The notes under the pieces were generated by a model. The model ran no database searches, was not told the origin of the DNA, and worked only from the letters and a program-made list of their open reading frames with translations. Below are positions 25,501-32,348 of a stretch of 33,624 nucleotides of DNA, in pieces (positions within the stretch are counted from its first letter, which is position 1; the number at the start of each line of letters is the position of its first letter). The stretch is from positions 1-33,624 of the IMG/VR virus record IMGVR_UViG_3300034094_000003, one strand, 5' to 3'. The translations under genes and the position numbers were made by a program. The DNA is from a virus.

Positions 25501-28500
25501 CAAAGAAAAGTATTTGGCGTGAATTCGTTCAAGCAATCAAGGATTTATTTGGGCTAACATCTGATTCAATGGCGGCAGCAGTAATAGAAGCTACATTTGA
25601 TATAGCGAAACCAACTACAGTAGAAGAAGCATTGATCGCTAATAAAGAGTTAACTGTTGGAAACGCAATTGCTGCTGGAATAAAACCAGAAGACGCTGAA
25701 TTTGTAGCGGATGAAATAATAACTGAAACAATTGATGCAACTTACGCAGCAATAGATTTAAACAAGGCTATTGATTTGGCTAATGGCGAGATATTTCAAC
25801 GAGTTGTTTCAAAATATTTACCAAAACAGAAAGAAGTAACTCCCGCTACTCCAACCCCCGCAGTATCGGAAACGATAACGGAACCCGTCGAAGCAAAAGC
25901 AGAAACAACTACAGAAGGTGAAGCTGCACCCATAGAACCAGAAGCGAAAACTGTTACAGAAGGATTGGTTCAAGGGATTGATATTGGCAAAGAAAACAAT
26001 ATGCCAATCAACAATAAGATTGAGAGTCACATTAAGAACTTTGCTTTTGTCCGTGGTATCTTTGAATCTGCGAGCGATAGATTGCGTAGGGCGAAGTTCA
26101 CTAAGTTGGCTACAGCTATTGATGATTACTACGATCAAGCTCAACGCCGACTTGGTTTTGCCAACAAGATTCTCCTGCCAGCATTTGAAGAGTATTCCAA
26201 GCAATCCAAAGCGACCAAGGCAAAGATTGATGAAGAGGTTAAAATGTTCTTTGCCGCACAAGAAAACAAGCGAGATACTGATGAGTTCTTTGATGAGTTG
26301 AATCCAATCACACAGAATATTGTTACTGCTTGGCAGAAGTTTGGTGAAGAATCTGGAAAAGAAAACCAAAGGATCGGGATTAAAGTATATGATAAAGGGC
26401 TACAAAGGTGGCGACCAATTGGAAGGATAGAAAAGTTTTGGCCCCGCGTTCTCAAGCCTGAGTATAAGCGAGCATTGATGGAACCAGATAAGTATCAGAA
26501 AGAATACAACGAAATCGTAGAAGCATTGATGAAGTCTGGCAGGATAGAAACCCCAGAAGAAGCTGAAGTATTTATCTCTGAATATGAAGGAACGGGAAGT
26601 CAAAATGATTACTTCTCTGGAATTGAAGTTGCCCGTGGTCAAGCATTCCCAGAAGAACTTTACGATTACTCAACACAAGTGATGACAGATTACGTTGCTC
26701 GCTGGGCGCAGCATAGTAGCCGAATCGAACAATTCGGTCAGAAACTTGGAGAGAATTCAATGACTCTGTGGGATAAGTCAAGAGCATCAACGAGAGATCG
26801 TAGAACGATTGACTACATTACGGCAGCACAAGAACGAGTTGAAGGATACTATCCGAATGATCCGATTGTAAAAGGCATGGCAACACTGAACATCTGGGCA
26901 TCTGGATTGCAGCTTGGAAACCCTGCTTCAGCCATGCTGAACTTTTTTGGTGGAACAGGATTGAATGCTATGGTTGGACAACCCGGAGCATTCTCAAGTT
27001 ATCTTTCATCTTTTGTGGAACTCCGCAAACTTGGTAAGGAACTCAAAGATGCAAGGGAAAAGGGTATCGTATCCCGTGATTTGATGAACATTATTGGCGA
27101 CCATCAAGCTGTTCTTGAATACAATCGCATTGCTCAAGCAGGGCAAAAAACTACTGACTTCTTGCTGAAGTGGTCTGGATTTACACCAGTAGAACAAATG
27201 GTGAGAACTCAGAGCATGATTATCGGAAAATCGTTTCTGAGAAAAACACTTTCCAGTCTATCCAAGAATCCCAATAGTTCATTTTCTAAACGATCATTGG
27301 CATGGTTGAACCGAAACAACATCGACGCTGATAAGTTGATTGTTGAACAAGGCACGGGGCCAGAGACGGACAAGCTACTCCGCTATTTCGCTAACATCTC
27401 ACAAGGAAGCTACACGATTGCTCAAACGCCAATCTTCACAGATACACCTATCGGAAGATTCCTTTTCAAATATCAAAAGTTCTCAACGCAAGTCATGCGC
27501 CAAAGCTGGAAGAATACATTTGAGCCAGCGTGGAAAGCAGTCACTAACAAGAATGAGACGCTTCAGCTTCCAGAACCAACACGGCAATTACTTTATCGTT
27601 TACGATTGGCGGAAGCTAAGGAGCTTGGTGACAATCGCAAGATCACATTGGACGAGATACCCAAGAAGGTAACAAAAGCAGAAGGTAAGGCACTCACTAT
27701 TATTCCTGTGATGATGTGGCTTGGTGCTGCCTATGTTGGAGGTGAAGTTATCCTTCGTATGCGTGATATGCTCTTCGGAGTTCTGATGAAGGGGCCAAGT
27801 TACGAGGACATCATTAAGGCGTTTGAAGATGACGAGGATGACGATGAACTTTATCTGTCTCTTGAACGGGCATGGTATAATCTGATTGGCATGGGTGCGC
27901 TTGGTCTTATTGGAAACTACGCTCAGTTCTTCATGGATTGGCAGGATCGTGAGCGAGTAAAAAACCCTCTTGATCCACCCGCTCTTAGCATCTTCAAAGA
28001 AACTGCAACATTCATTCAGAATGCAGTAGATCAAGGCAAGATTACGGCAGGCGATATTAACAACTACCTTAACCGAACACTTTCTGCATACCGAGTTTCA
28101 CAACGACTCTATCAAACTGCCGCGAGTGGATTGGGATATTCAAAGGCTCCAACAGTAGCAGAAGAGATGTTCAGAAGGGAAACTGCTTCACTCAACAAGT
28201 ATGCTCGCAGATGGGCGGCAAGCGCAGGGTTGGAATATCGAACCAAGCGACCAATGGATATTGCGCCAAGCAAAATGACATCAATCAATCGGGAGATTTC
28301 AAGCTACCTTCAGCGTGGAGAACCCGGAGCAGCGGTTGCGTATGCAAAAGAGTATTTGAACTCTCTTCCAAAGAGTGAACGAGCAAATGCAATTCAAAGC
28401 ATGGAGTCAGGCGCAAGGTTTCGCAAACCATTCCGATTGGGTAATGGGCCAATGAATGAATCTGAAAAAACAGCATTCAGAAAATGGCTCAAAGAAAAAG

Positions 28501-28592
28501 TCAGCAAGGAAGATTTTGATAAATTCCAGAAGCTGGATAGTAGCTACCAGAAAACATACAATTTGTTTTTGAGTGGGCTACCAAACAAATAA
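22551..28592 (+). CDS. giant internal virion protein with metallopeptidase motif (polyvalent type)
   Basis: A 2013-residue protein, probably ejected with the DNA. Residues 5-13 and 20-28 are two near copies of a short acidic motif (FIEISEEEY, FIEITEEEF). Gly/Ala-rich hydrophobic segments lie at about 130-170 and 268-285. An E/K/Q coiled coil covers about 310-430. A Pro/Thr/Glu linker (569-624) leads to a region with HEVAH at 854-858, a zinc-metallopeptidase HExxH motif, with a candidate third ligand in NIEEF (E960/E961). The long helical C-terminal half (1150-2013) has two hydrophobic segments at about 1712-1735 and 1770-1790. It resembles phage polyvalent proteins; no muramidase motif was seen. 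The peptidase might process virion or host envelope proteins. Confidence 0.75.
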   Translation: MATEFIEISEEEYQGGPSDFIEITEEEFNTPQEPVGTSIGQEISQLPAALKQSFGQPLEAMGETAQVAGFPAVGAALKGAIQEPEGYVSAGQRFMEPQEGEFQVAGFAPQYAPRAVAEQTGQILYSIGSRIVGKFIGRGVGGLLGPTGGTIGGAAGEFVGPAAIAAAQIVGPVALERAKNNGYTEPTDEDMAYAISTAAVSGALDSFATRFLPGGKEAVGPFFKRLGASFLGQSVPEGLQSFAEQIGGTIETKKGIQVSPKQAVGEALISGAAGAVATTIAAPFTPEQIAEAKITESANKEAENLVIGNDNPQGKAVLANKQKLEQEITDIKQVLSVIESTDPVAQKLKLELKEKEAILAAAQGQVDSIVESTNPIAEAKKQQIELGKQIAEKPVEEKPKSAIEQINQERINLDERAKVFGAINARQFNTQNVLNENLTEERKTLLSDYSNLQAKIQNLSWRDASQLSPEDFSVWQKPKFTDKATNDDELTDLGKLLSSLNARGDTNKADVVRKNIEQSKRKTDWTIDLWQERFDESKTQEEIDTTNSDNNDWNDSVDTILDLVKQKTVITPPTEVAPEVIPPVTEVTPTTEIATTTEVAPEVVTPTETKATEIIPTGKESLTVAPIEEAVTTEAPAGVTKENFTQQKEAIKVLNELTTIDRAALSGRLLSQGLITRAEALYHLQQASNEGITSQQISTARVDAEQKWDDRTRDGILAGRASVKPTASADIAIQAENARRGKRIVSRLDALNPKTVIGMTARRALKYASELNIITPDDVKDKEAIWRTGTVVKPNYALMQDAAAIIAEQDIPILDREKIVSLSSRGRRGRAIRFWTGDIGLPSTKGTRVQTLVHEVAHTLTVDKTHEVAPRNAGSGKNYIGLLKLKIDDKKIEEPIRRLMGLYISTLEQLGIMDQYGKVGGLAGTSNPDASVNAARKLQAEGKLRKDLDGNQLYALANIEEFIAQTFSAPQFRDLLKTLKNPNTKKSIWREFVQAIKDLFGLTSDSMAAAVIEATFDIAKPTTVEEALIANKELTVGNAIAAGIKPEDAEFVADEIITETIDATYAAIDLNKAIDLANGEIFQRVVSKYLPKQKEVTPATPTPAVSETITEPVEAKAETTTEGEAAPIEPEAKTVTEGLVQGIDIGKENNMPINNKIESHIKNFAFVRGIFESASDRLRRAKFTKLATAIDDYYDQAQRRLGFANKILLPAFEEYSKQSKATKAKIDEEVKMFFAAQENKRDTDEFFDELNPITQNIVTAWQKFGEESGKENQRIGIKVYDKGLQRWRPIGRIEKFWPRVLKPEYKRALMEPDKYQKEYNEIVEALMKSGRIETPEEAEVFISEYEGTGSQNDYFSGIEVARGQAFPEELYDYSTQVMTDYVARWAQHSSRIEQFGQKLGENSMTLWDKSRASTRDRRTIDYITAAQERVEGYYPNDPIVKGMATLNIWASGLQLGNPASAMLNFFGGTGLNAMVGQPGAFSSYLSSFVELRKLGKELKDAREKGIVSRDLMNIIGDHQAVLEYNRIAQAGQKTTDFLLKWSGFTPVEQMVRTQSMIIGKSFLRKTLSSLSKNPNSSFSKRSLAWLNRNNIDADKLIVEQGTGPETDKLLRYFANISQGSYTIAQTPIFTDTPIGRFLFKYQKFSTQVMRQSWKNTFEPAWKAVTNKNETLQLPEPTRQLLYRLRLAEAKELGDNRKITLDEIPKKVTKAEGKALTIIPVMMWLGAAYVGGEVILRMRDMLFGVLMKGPSYEDIIKAFEDDEDDDELYLSLERAWYNLIGMGALGLIGNYAQFFMDWQDRERVKNPLDPPALSIFKETATFIQNAVDQGKITAGDINNYLNRTLSAYRVSQRLYQTAASGLGYSKAPTVAEEMFRRETASLNKYARRWAASAGLEYRTKRPMDIAPSKMTSINREISSYLQRGEPGAAVAYAKEYLNSLPKSERANAIQSMESGARFRKPFRLGNGPMNESEKTAFRKWLKEKVSKEDFDKFQKLDSSYQKTYNLFLSGLPNK
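23467..23482. repeat. in-gene palindrome TTATCGGTAACGATAA
   Basis: Full arms TTATCG/CGATAA with a GTAA centre, encoding VIGNDN in the giant virion gene. Confidence 0.85.
25863..25878. repeat. in-gene palindrome GTATCGGAAACGATAA
   Basis: Core TATCGNNNNCGATA intact, first base G instead of T; centre GAAA as at 18466. It encodes part of the linker SETITEP in the giant virion gene. Confidence 0.8.
27593..27608. repeat. in-gene degenerate palindrome TTATCGTTTACGATTG
   Basis: Right arm ends in TG, so it is one base off the TATCGNNNNCGATA core. Centre TTTA as in the 4613 copy. It may be a chance or decayed site. Confidence 0.5.
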
Positions 28593-28594
28593 TC

Positions 28595-28622
28595 TTGACA
28601 CCCGCAGAAGCTGATGTAGATT
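28595..28622 (+). promoter_or_regulatory. promoter of a short transcript after the giant gene
   Basis: TTGACA at 28595-28600, 16-base spacer, TAGATT at 28617-28622. It starts two bases after the stop of the giant gene, and the predicted transcript starts near 28629. The same TTGACA-N16-TAGA(T/G)T plan recurs at 28750 and 33007. Confidence 0.7.
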
Positions 28623-28628
28623 GGTTGC

Positions 28629-28701
28629 GCAGCATTTGGTATGTTGTATTCATGTTATTCATCAGGTTGACGCACCTCGGAGAAATCTGGGGTGCGTTTT
28701 C
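28629..28701 (+). ncRNA. candidate small RNA
   Basis: A roughly 70-base transcript is predicted between the promoter at 28595 and the terminator at 28670-28701. The only short reading frames in it are tiny or run through the terminator. It might be a regulatory RNA, or the promoter may simply fire into the terminator as a barrier between late and early regions. Confidence 0.45.
28670..28701 (+). terminator. intrinsic terminator
   Basis: ACGCACC at 28670-28676 pairs with GGTGCGT at 28691-28697, followed by TTTTCT. It ends both the late operon and the candidate small RNA. Confidence 0.8.
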
Positions 28702-28703
28702 TG

Positions 28704-28719
28704 TTATCGTAACCGATAA
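28704..28719. repeat. palindrome TTATCGTAACCGATAA upstream of the nuclease operon promoter
   Basis: Arms TTATCG/CGATAA with TAAC centre. It starts a few bases after the terminator and ends 30 bases before the -35 at 28750. Confidence 0.9.
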
Positions 28720-28749
28720 AAATATTTTCTAAAAAGTATTAAAAAAATG

Positions 28750-28777
28750 TTGACACGATAATCGTAGTCTGTAGATT
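28750..28777 (+). promoter_or_regulatory. promoter of the nuclease/SSB operon, with an inverted repeat in its spacer
   Basis: TTGACA at 28750-28755, 16-base spacer, TAGATT at 28772-28777. The spacer region contains ACGATAATCGT (28755-28765), an inverted repeat that includes the CGATAA half-site of the recurrent palindrome, so a palindrome-binding protein could occlude the core promoter. TAGATTTG also fits the TAnnTTTG -7 element of Bacteroidetes promoters; both readings remain open. Confidence 0.75.
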
Positions 28778-28816
28778 TGCCTTGTGAACGGCACAACCTC
28801 CGTCCATAAAAACCTA

Positions 28817-29029
28817 ATGAAAGATACACCAACAGTAAAAAAAGAAGTAGCAGAAAAACCAGCAGTAAACTCCGAACTCCAGCGCGAAATCTATCTCCGT
28901 TTGGTATCGGCAGCAGCATCAGATGGCAAATTTGAATTGGGTAAATTGCCCAACGCACAAGCCGTAGTTAAGCAAGGCGACCACCTCAAAGGTGTGGCTG
29001 AACTCCTCGCTAATTGTTTCGAGAAATGA
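28817..29029 (+). CDS. small protein at the head of the nuclease operon, unknown function
   Basis: A 70-residue protein, helical, with a Lys/Pro-rich N-terminus. The ATG at 28817 is preferred to an in-frame GTG at 28784 because transcription from the 28750 promoter should start near 28784, which would leave the GTG with no leader. No family recognised. It ends in an ATGA overlap with a 21-residue frame. Being first in the operon it may be an early regulator, but this is inference. Confidence 0.65.
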   Translation: MKDTPTVKKEVAEKPAVNSELQREIYLRLVSAAASDGKFELGKLPNAQAVVKQGDHLKGVAELLANCFEK

Positions 29030-29091
29030 GCGACGATATTTATCGCACCCGCCGACCCTCTGACGAACCAGACAATGACGATCACGAATAA
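29026..29091 (+). CDS. 21-residue acidic peptide, possible
   Basis: A reading frame of 21 codons (MSDDIYRTRRPSDEPDNDDHE) whose ATG overlaps the preceding stop as ATGA and whose end overlaps the nuclease start by 17 bases. Overlap architecture matches other coupled pairs in this phage. It could also be a translational coupling device for the nuclease, or not a gene at all. Confidence 0.4.
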   Translation: MSDDIYRTRRPSDEPDNDDHE

Positions 29092-29953
29092 CTTTCTTCT
29101 CCCGGCTCCCATGTATCGGGCGTTGGCACACGATGGTTATATGGCAGGTCAAAGGAAAGCTGACATCTCAGTGACTACTTTGATCGGCCCACCCAAGATC
29201 AACCAACTCAAGAAACGCTACTCTGACCAGATCGTAGAAGACGCATCCGATAGGGTGTGGGCATTACTTGGTCAGTCAGTTCACAAAGTTCTTGAGCTGG
29301 CTGGCGGCGAGGATGAGATGACTGAGAAGCGTCTATACAAAGAAATCAATGGATGGACGCTGACCGGACAGACTGACCTCTACGAAGTGGATAAAGGAAT
29401 AGTTTCTGACTTCAAAGTAACCTCAGTCTTCTCATTTCTTCTCGGACAAAAATCTGAGTGGGTAGCCCAACTCAACTGCAACGCCATGTTATGGAGAGAG
29501 TATGGGTATTCCCCAAAGAAACTCCAGATCGTCGCCATTCTTCGGGACTGGCAGGCGAGCAAGGCTGAGTTTGACAAAGAGTATCCCCAGTGTGCAGTTC
29601 ACATCGTTGACATACCATTGTGGGATGATGGCGAAGTTATCCGTTACGCTACGGAGAGGGTTAAACTTCACCAAGCGGCGGCAGCAATGCCAGACGATAC
29701 CATCCCTGCCTGTGATCCGAAGGAACGCTGGGCTAAGTCAGATACATTTGCCATAAAAAAAGATGGCAACAAACGAGCAGCTAAAGTGTGCGATACATTG
29801 GAGGAAGCACAACAACTCCTTCCTACCTATGGCGCGAAACACTCAATCGAAACAAGAGCAGGTGGGAACATCCGCTGCGAGCGTTATTGCTCAGTAGCTC
29901 CATTCTGCCACTACTACAAAACAACCTATGGAAATAAAGGAACTGCTGAGTAA
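29075..29953 (+). CDS. PD-(D/E)XK exonuclease, RecB/Cas4-like, with cysteine cluster
   Basis: A 292-residue protein with the nuclease core in order: GQSVHKVLE (H70), GQTD (D101), SDFK (D112, K114) and QLNCNAMLW (Q132), i.e. the H...D...DxK...Q motifs of RecB-type nucleases. The C-terminus has C268-x3-C272-x5-C278 with an upstream C213, an arrangement like the iron-sulfur cluster of Cas4 and AddB. Phage proteins of this type are usually recombination or DNA-processing exonucleases, and an SSB-like gene lies downstream. The 26-base overlap with the next gene supports operon transcription. Substrate (5' or 3' ends) cannot be told. Confidence 0.8.
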   Translation: MTITNNFLLPAPMYRALAHDGYMAGQRKADISVTTLIGPPKINQLKKRYSDQIVEDASDRVWALLGQSVHKVLELAGGEDEMTEKRLYKEINGWTLTGQTDLYEVDKGIVSDFKVTSVFSFLLGQKSEWVAQLNCNAMLWREYGYSPKKLQIVAILRDWQASKAEFDKEYPQCAVHIVDIPLWDDGEVIRYATERVKLHQAAAAMPDDTIPACDPKERWAKSDTFAIKKDGNKRAAKVCDTLEEAQQLLPTYGAKHSIETRAGGNIRCERYCSVAPFCHYYKTTYGNKGTAE

Positions 29954-30134
29954 AAATGTTGAGGGACTTGATGAGTCTCTTGATATGCTCAAGCACTACA
30001 TCCGCGAGACACTAATCTGGCGGCATAGAGCAAACGAGTTAGCCAGCGCAATAATTGCAGACGAACCAATTCACGACATAACAATGATGGCAGCGTCCAT
30101 CCACAAACAATTAGCAAACAAATCAAATGAATAG
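29928..30134 (+). CDS. small helical protein downstream of the nuclease, unknown function
   Basis: A 68-residue helical protein (RETLIWRHRANELASAII). It starts within the nuclease gene (26-base overlap) and overlaps the next gene by 8 bases. No family recognised. A nuclease partner or recombination accessory is possible from position. Confidence 0.6.
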   Translation: MEIKELLSKNVEGLDESLDMLKHYIRETLIWRHRANELASAIIADEPIHDITMMAASIHKQLANKSNE

Positions 30135-30363
30135 CAAGCTACTGCCATCTATCGAAAGGCTGGCGATGTTGCCAGAAGAGAATAGGCAAGAGGCATTAGA
30201 CTGGATGGCAAGTCAACCTCCAGAAAGGATAGATGATACTATTGATCCAATGAGTCGATGGGAAATCCGCATTTCCCTCGGCGGGTTAGCAGACTTCTAT
30301 CGTATCTACGACAAAGCAACCAAAGAAATCAAAGAACTGGAAGTAAACGAAGACAACTGGTAA
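30127..30363 (+). CDS. small acidic protein, unknown function
   Basis: A 78-residue protein with two helical segments and an acidic C-terminus (KELEVNEDNW). No family recognised. Overlapping start and an 8-base gap to the SSB-like gene place it in the DNA-metabolism operon. Confidence 0.6.
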   Translation: MNSKLLPSIERLAMLPEENRQEALDWMASQPPERIDDTIDPMSRWEIRISLGGLADFYRIYDKATKEIKELEVNEDNW

Positions 30364-30370
30364 ATAAATT

Positions 30371-31180
30371 ATGAGTAACCAATTAGACGGAATCGAACAG
30401 AAAGACATCATCAAACGGGTGACTGGCAAGGTCACTAAATTGTGGGAACCTAAGACATTCAACGGCCACAAGGGTGAGTTTGTCATCCAAGGTGGAGACA
30501 TTGAGATCGACGGGCAAACCTACGGCCTCAAGTTCTTCAACAATACACAGGAGCAATCCATCAAGGGTAATGTAGTCACGCTCTCCTCAGTCCGTGGAAA
30601 GCATGGTCTGACTGGAGTATCCTTGGAGCATGAATCCTACGAAGGTAAGAACGGGAAGGTAGATCGTGACATCATCAAGGTCACAGCTACTGGTAAGGTT
30701 GAGTTTGACCGACCAAGTGAAGAGCCTGCCCGTGTTACATCAGCACCCAAGGTTATCGTAACCGATAATCCAGAGAAGGCATTGGATGAGATTGTTGAGC
30801 TTCACCAATACATCGATAGCCTCGTTCGCATGGCATACCTTGGCAAGATCACAGACGAAGAAACCCTTCGCTCGTATGTCTCATCGGTCTTCATCGAAGC
30901 TAACCGCAAAGGTATCCACTACTCATCGAAGGTAGAAGCACCTAAAAAGGAAGAACCCAAAGTCGAAGAACTTGATCCTGCTGACTGGGCATCGGTCATC
31001 GTCCCATCTGGATCACACAAGGGCAAGAAGCTGGCAGAGATCGGCAAGCCTGCCTTGACTAAACTCTATCAGTATTACTTGGAGAAAGGATTTAATACTC
31101 CCTTCGCTAAGTGCGTAGAGCAAGCCGCCATTGACCTCAACCTCGACTCTCCAGAAGAGACCGACGACATCCCTTGGTAA
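30371..31180 (+). CDS. SSB-like protein with C-terminal DDIPW tail
   Basis: A 269-residue protein. Residues about 14-115 form a beta-rich, OB-fold-like region (TGKVTKLWEPKTF, GEFVIQGGDIEIDGQTYGLKF, NVVTLSSVRGKHGLTGVSLEHES). The last residues, DDIPW (265-269), closely resemble the DDIPF tip by which bacterial SSB recruits partner proteins. Between them a segment near residue 213 (SGSHKGKKLAEIGK) resembles the small KGK-containing domain found in some exonuclease-associated proteins. The combination suggests a single-strand binding or recombination mediator working with the nuclease at 29075. A palindrome copy lies within (30753). Confidence 0.65.
   Translation: MSNQLDGIEQKDIIKRVTGKVTKLWEPKTFNGHKGEFVIQGGDIEIDGQTYGLKFFNNTQEQSIKGNVVTLSSVRGKHGLTGVSLEHESYEGKNGKVDRDIIKVTATGKVEFDRPSEEPARVTSAPKVIVTDNPEKALDEIVELHQYIDSLVRMAYLGKITDEETLRSYVSSVFIEANRKGIHYSSKVEAPKKEEPKVEELDPADWASVIVPSGSHKGKKLAEIGKPALTKLYQYYLEKGFNTPFAKCVEQAAIDLNLDSPEETDDIPW
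30753..30768. repeat. in-gene palindrome TTATCGTAACCGATAA
   Basis: Identical to the 28704 copy (TAAC centre), here encoding VIVTDN in the SSB-like gene. Confidence 0.85.
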
Positions 31181-31183
31181 TCC

Positions 31184-31199
31184 TGTTCTCCTCAGAACA
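31184..31199 (+). other. small intercistronic hairpin
   Basis: TGTTCT/AGAACA with CCTC loop in the 42-base gap before the 31223 gene. No T-run follows, so it is not a terminator; it may stabilise or separate the messages. Confidence 0.45.
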
Positions 31200-31222
31200 C
31201 CTAACCTAAACACAAATACAAC

Positions 31223-32200
31223 ATGAAAAAGAAAGAATTAGAATTGTTCAGCCCAACTCAAGAGGGAGTCATTGTCCCTCTGTCAAAGTATCTCAAGCAA
31301 ATGGTAGAGTTTGCTAAATCGGAATGGCCGGGAGTAGCTATAACCGACTCCAAGGTAAAAGAAGTTTGGAAACTCGTAGCGGCCAACAGCTATATTGATG
31401 ATGACCAACCGAATGAAATTGCTGAAATGTTTGAGAAGATGTCGAATGACTTGAACATGGCAGAGGAAATGGAAGAAGAACGCCTCGCTATGCCAGAAGC
31501 AGAGGCAGAAGAAGTCGAAGATGAACCAACCGAAGATGAGCCAGTCAACGAATCCCTCGCCCTTGTGGAGAGTGTAAAGGATGGTCTGGAACTCAGTTCA
31601 TTCACTCAGAAGTTCGACATCGGATCGGGAATGACTCAGTGCGTTCCCCGTGGACAAGTAGAGATGAAAGACTGGGTGGCGGCATTTGCCTTCGGTCTGA
31701 CTCTGGAGTCCGGCGCACAATGGATCATCGGTGATTCGGTGGTAGCCTTGGAAAATGCGGGGCATGAGGATGTAGTCAACCAACTCTGCTCCAACTTCAA
31801 GAAGAGTTATCCAACTGTCTCCGGTTACGCCCGTGCTTGCCGCGCCTTCCCTGCTGATAAGCGCGATCCAATGCTTCCGTTTACTGTTTACAGAGAGATC
31901 GGCAATGCTAACTTTGGGGAAGACTCTGCTAAGAAACAGAATGAACTTCTGGAAGCTGCGAAGACTGAGAAACTATCCTCTACTGAGGTTCGCAACCGAG
32001 TGCGCCATGAGCAGGGTAAAGACGATAAACCATCCGGTCATCGCTTCCTGCTCCTCAATGTCGGTAACTTCTCCAACTCCGAAGTCCTCCGATCAATGCC
32101 CGAAGAAGTGCAAGAACATCAACTCTTGATCGACCTTGGAGACAAGTCATGGTTTGATCCAGCCGAAGGTGAATGGATGAAATTCGGAAAGGAACAATAA
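31223..32200 (+). CDS. acidic DNA-binding-like protein with LmbU-type helical module
   Basis: A 325-residue protein. Residues about 80-110 are strongly acidic (E/D runs). From W167 (WIIGD) to about 262 a helical region (VNQLCSNFKKSYPTVSGYARACRAFP ... LLEAAKTEKLSSTEVRNRVRHEQG) resembles the helical module of LmbU-type regulators and ParB-like bundles, with W..GD, a tyrosine/arginine helix and a final LR..V helix. This suggests DNA binding. It might be the cognate binder of the recurrent palindrome, but that is speculation. The C-terminal 55 residues are beta and acidic. The ATG follows AACACAAATACAAC with no Shine-Dalgarno sequence. Confidence 0.55.
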   Translation: MKKKELELFSPTQEGVIVPLSKYLKQMVEFAKSEWPGVAITDSKVKEVWKLVAANSYIDDDQPNEIAEMFEKMSNDLNMAEEMEEERLAMPEAEAEEVEDEPTEDEPVNESLALVESVKDGLELSSFTQKFDIGSGMTQCVPRGQVEMKDWVAAFAFGLTLESGAQWIIGDSVVALENAGHEDVVNQLCSNFKKSYPTVSGYARACRAFPADKRDPMLPFTVYREIGNANFGEDSAKKQNELLEAAKTEKLSSTEVRNRVRHEQGKDDKPSGHRFLLLNVGNFSNSEVLRSMPEEVQEHQLLIDLGDKSWFDPAEGEWMKFGKEQ

Positions 32201-32201
32201 T

Positions 32202-32345
32202 ATGAGCAAGAAAGACTACGAAGATGATCCAGAAGCCTATTGGCAGGATAAAGCAGACCGGAAAGAAAGCGACGGCAAAGAGAAACTAACCCGCTGGGAA
32301 CGGGAGAACCCGAACTGGCCCTACGGATTCAAACCGAAAGATTAA
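32202..32345 (+). CDS. small charged protein, unknown function
   Basis: A 47-residue, highly charged protein (MSKKDYEDDPEAYWQDKADRK ... NPNWPYGFKPKD). No family recognised. Small tryptophan/proline-ended proteins like this are common in phage early operons. The ATG begins two bases after the previous stop, and a GGAACA stretch upstream is a weak Shine-Dalgarno candidate. Confidence 0.6.
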   Translation: MSKKDYEDDPEAYWQDKADRKESDGKEKLTRWERENPNWPYGFKPKD

Positions 32346-32348
32346 TTT

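Noticed and set aside
28651-28731. A 26-codon frame through the terminator and the palindrome at 28704
   Set aside because: It would read through a strong intrinsic terminator and has no ribosome site; composition is not protein-like.
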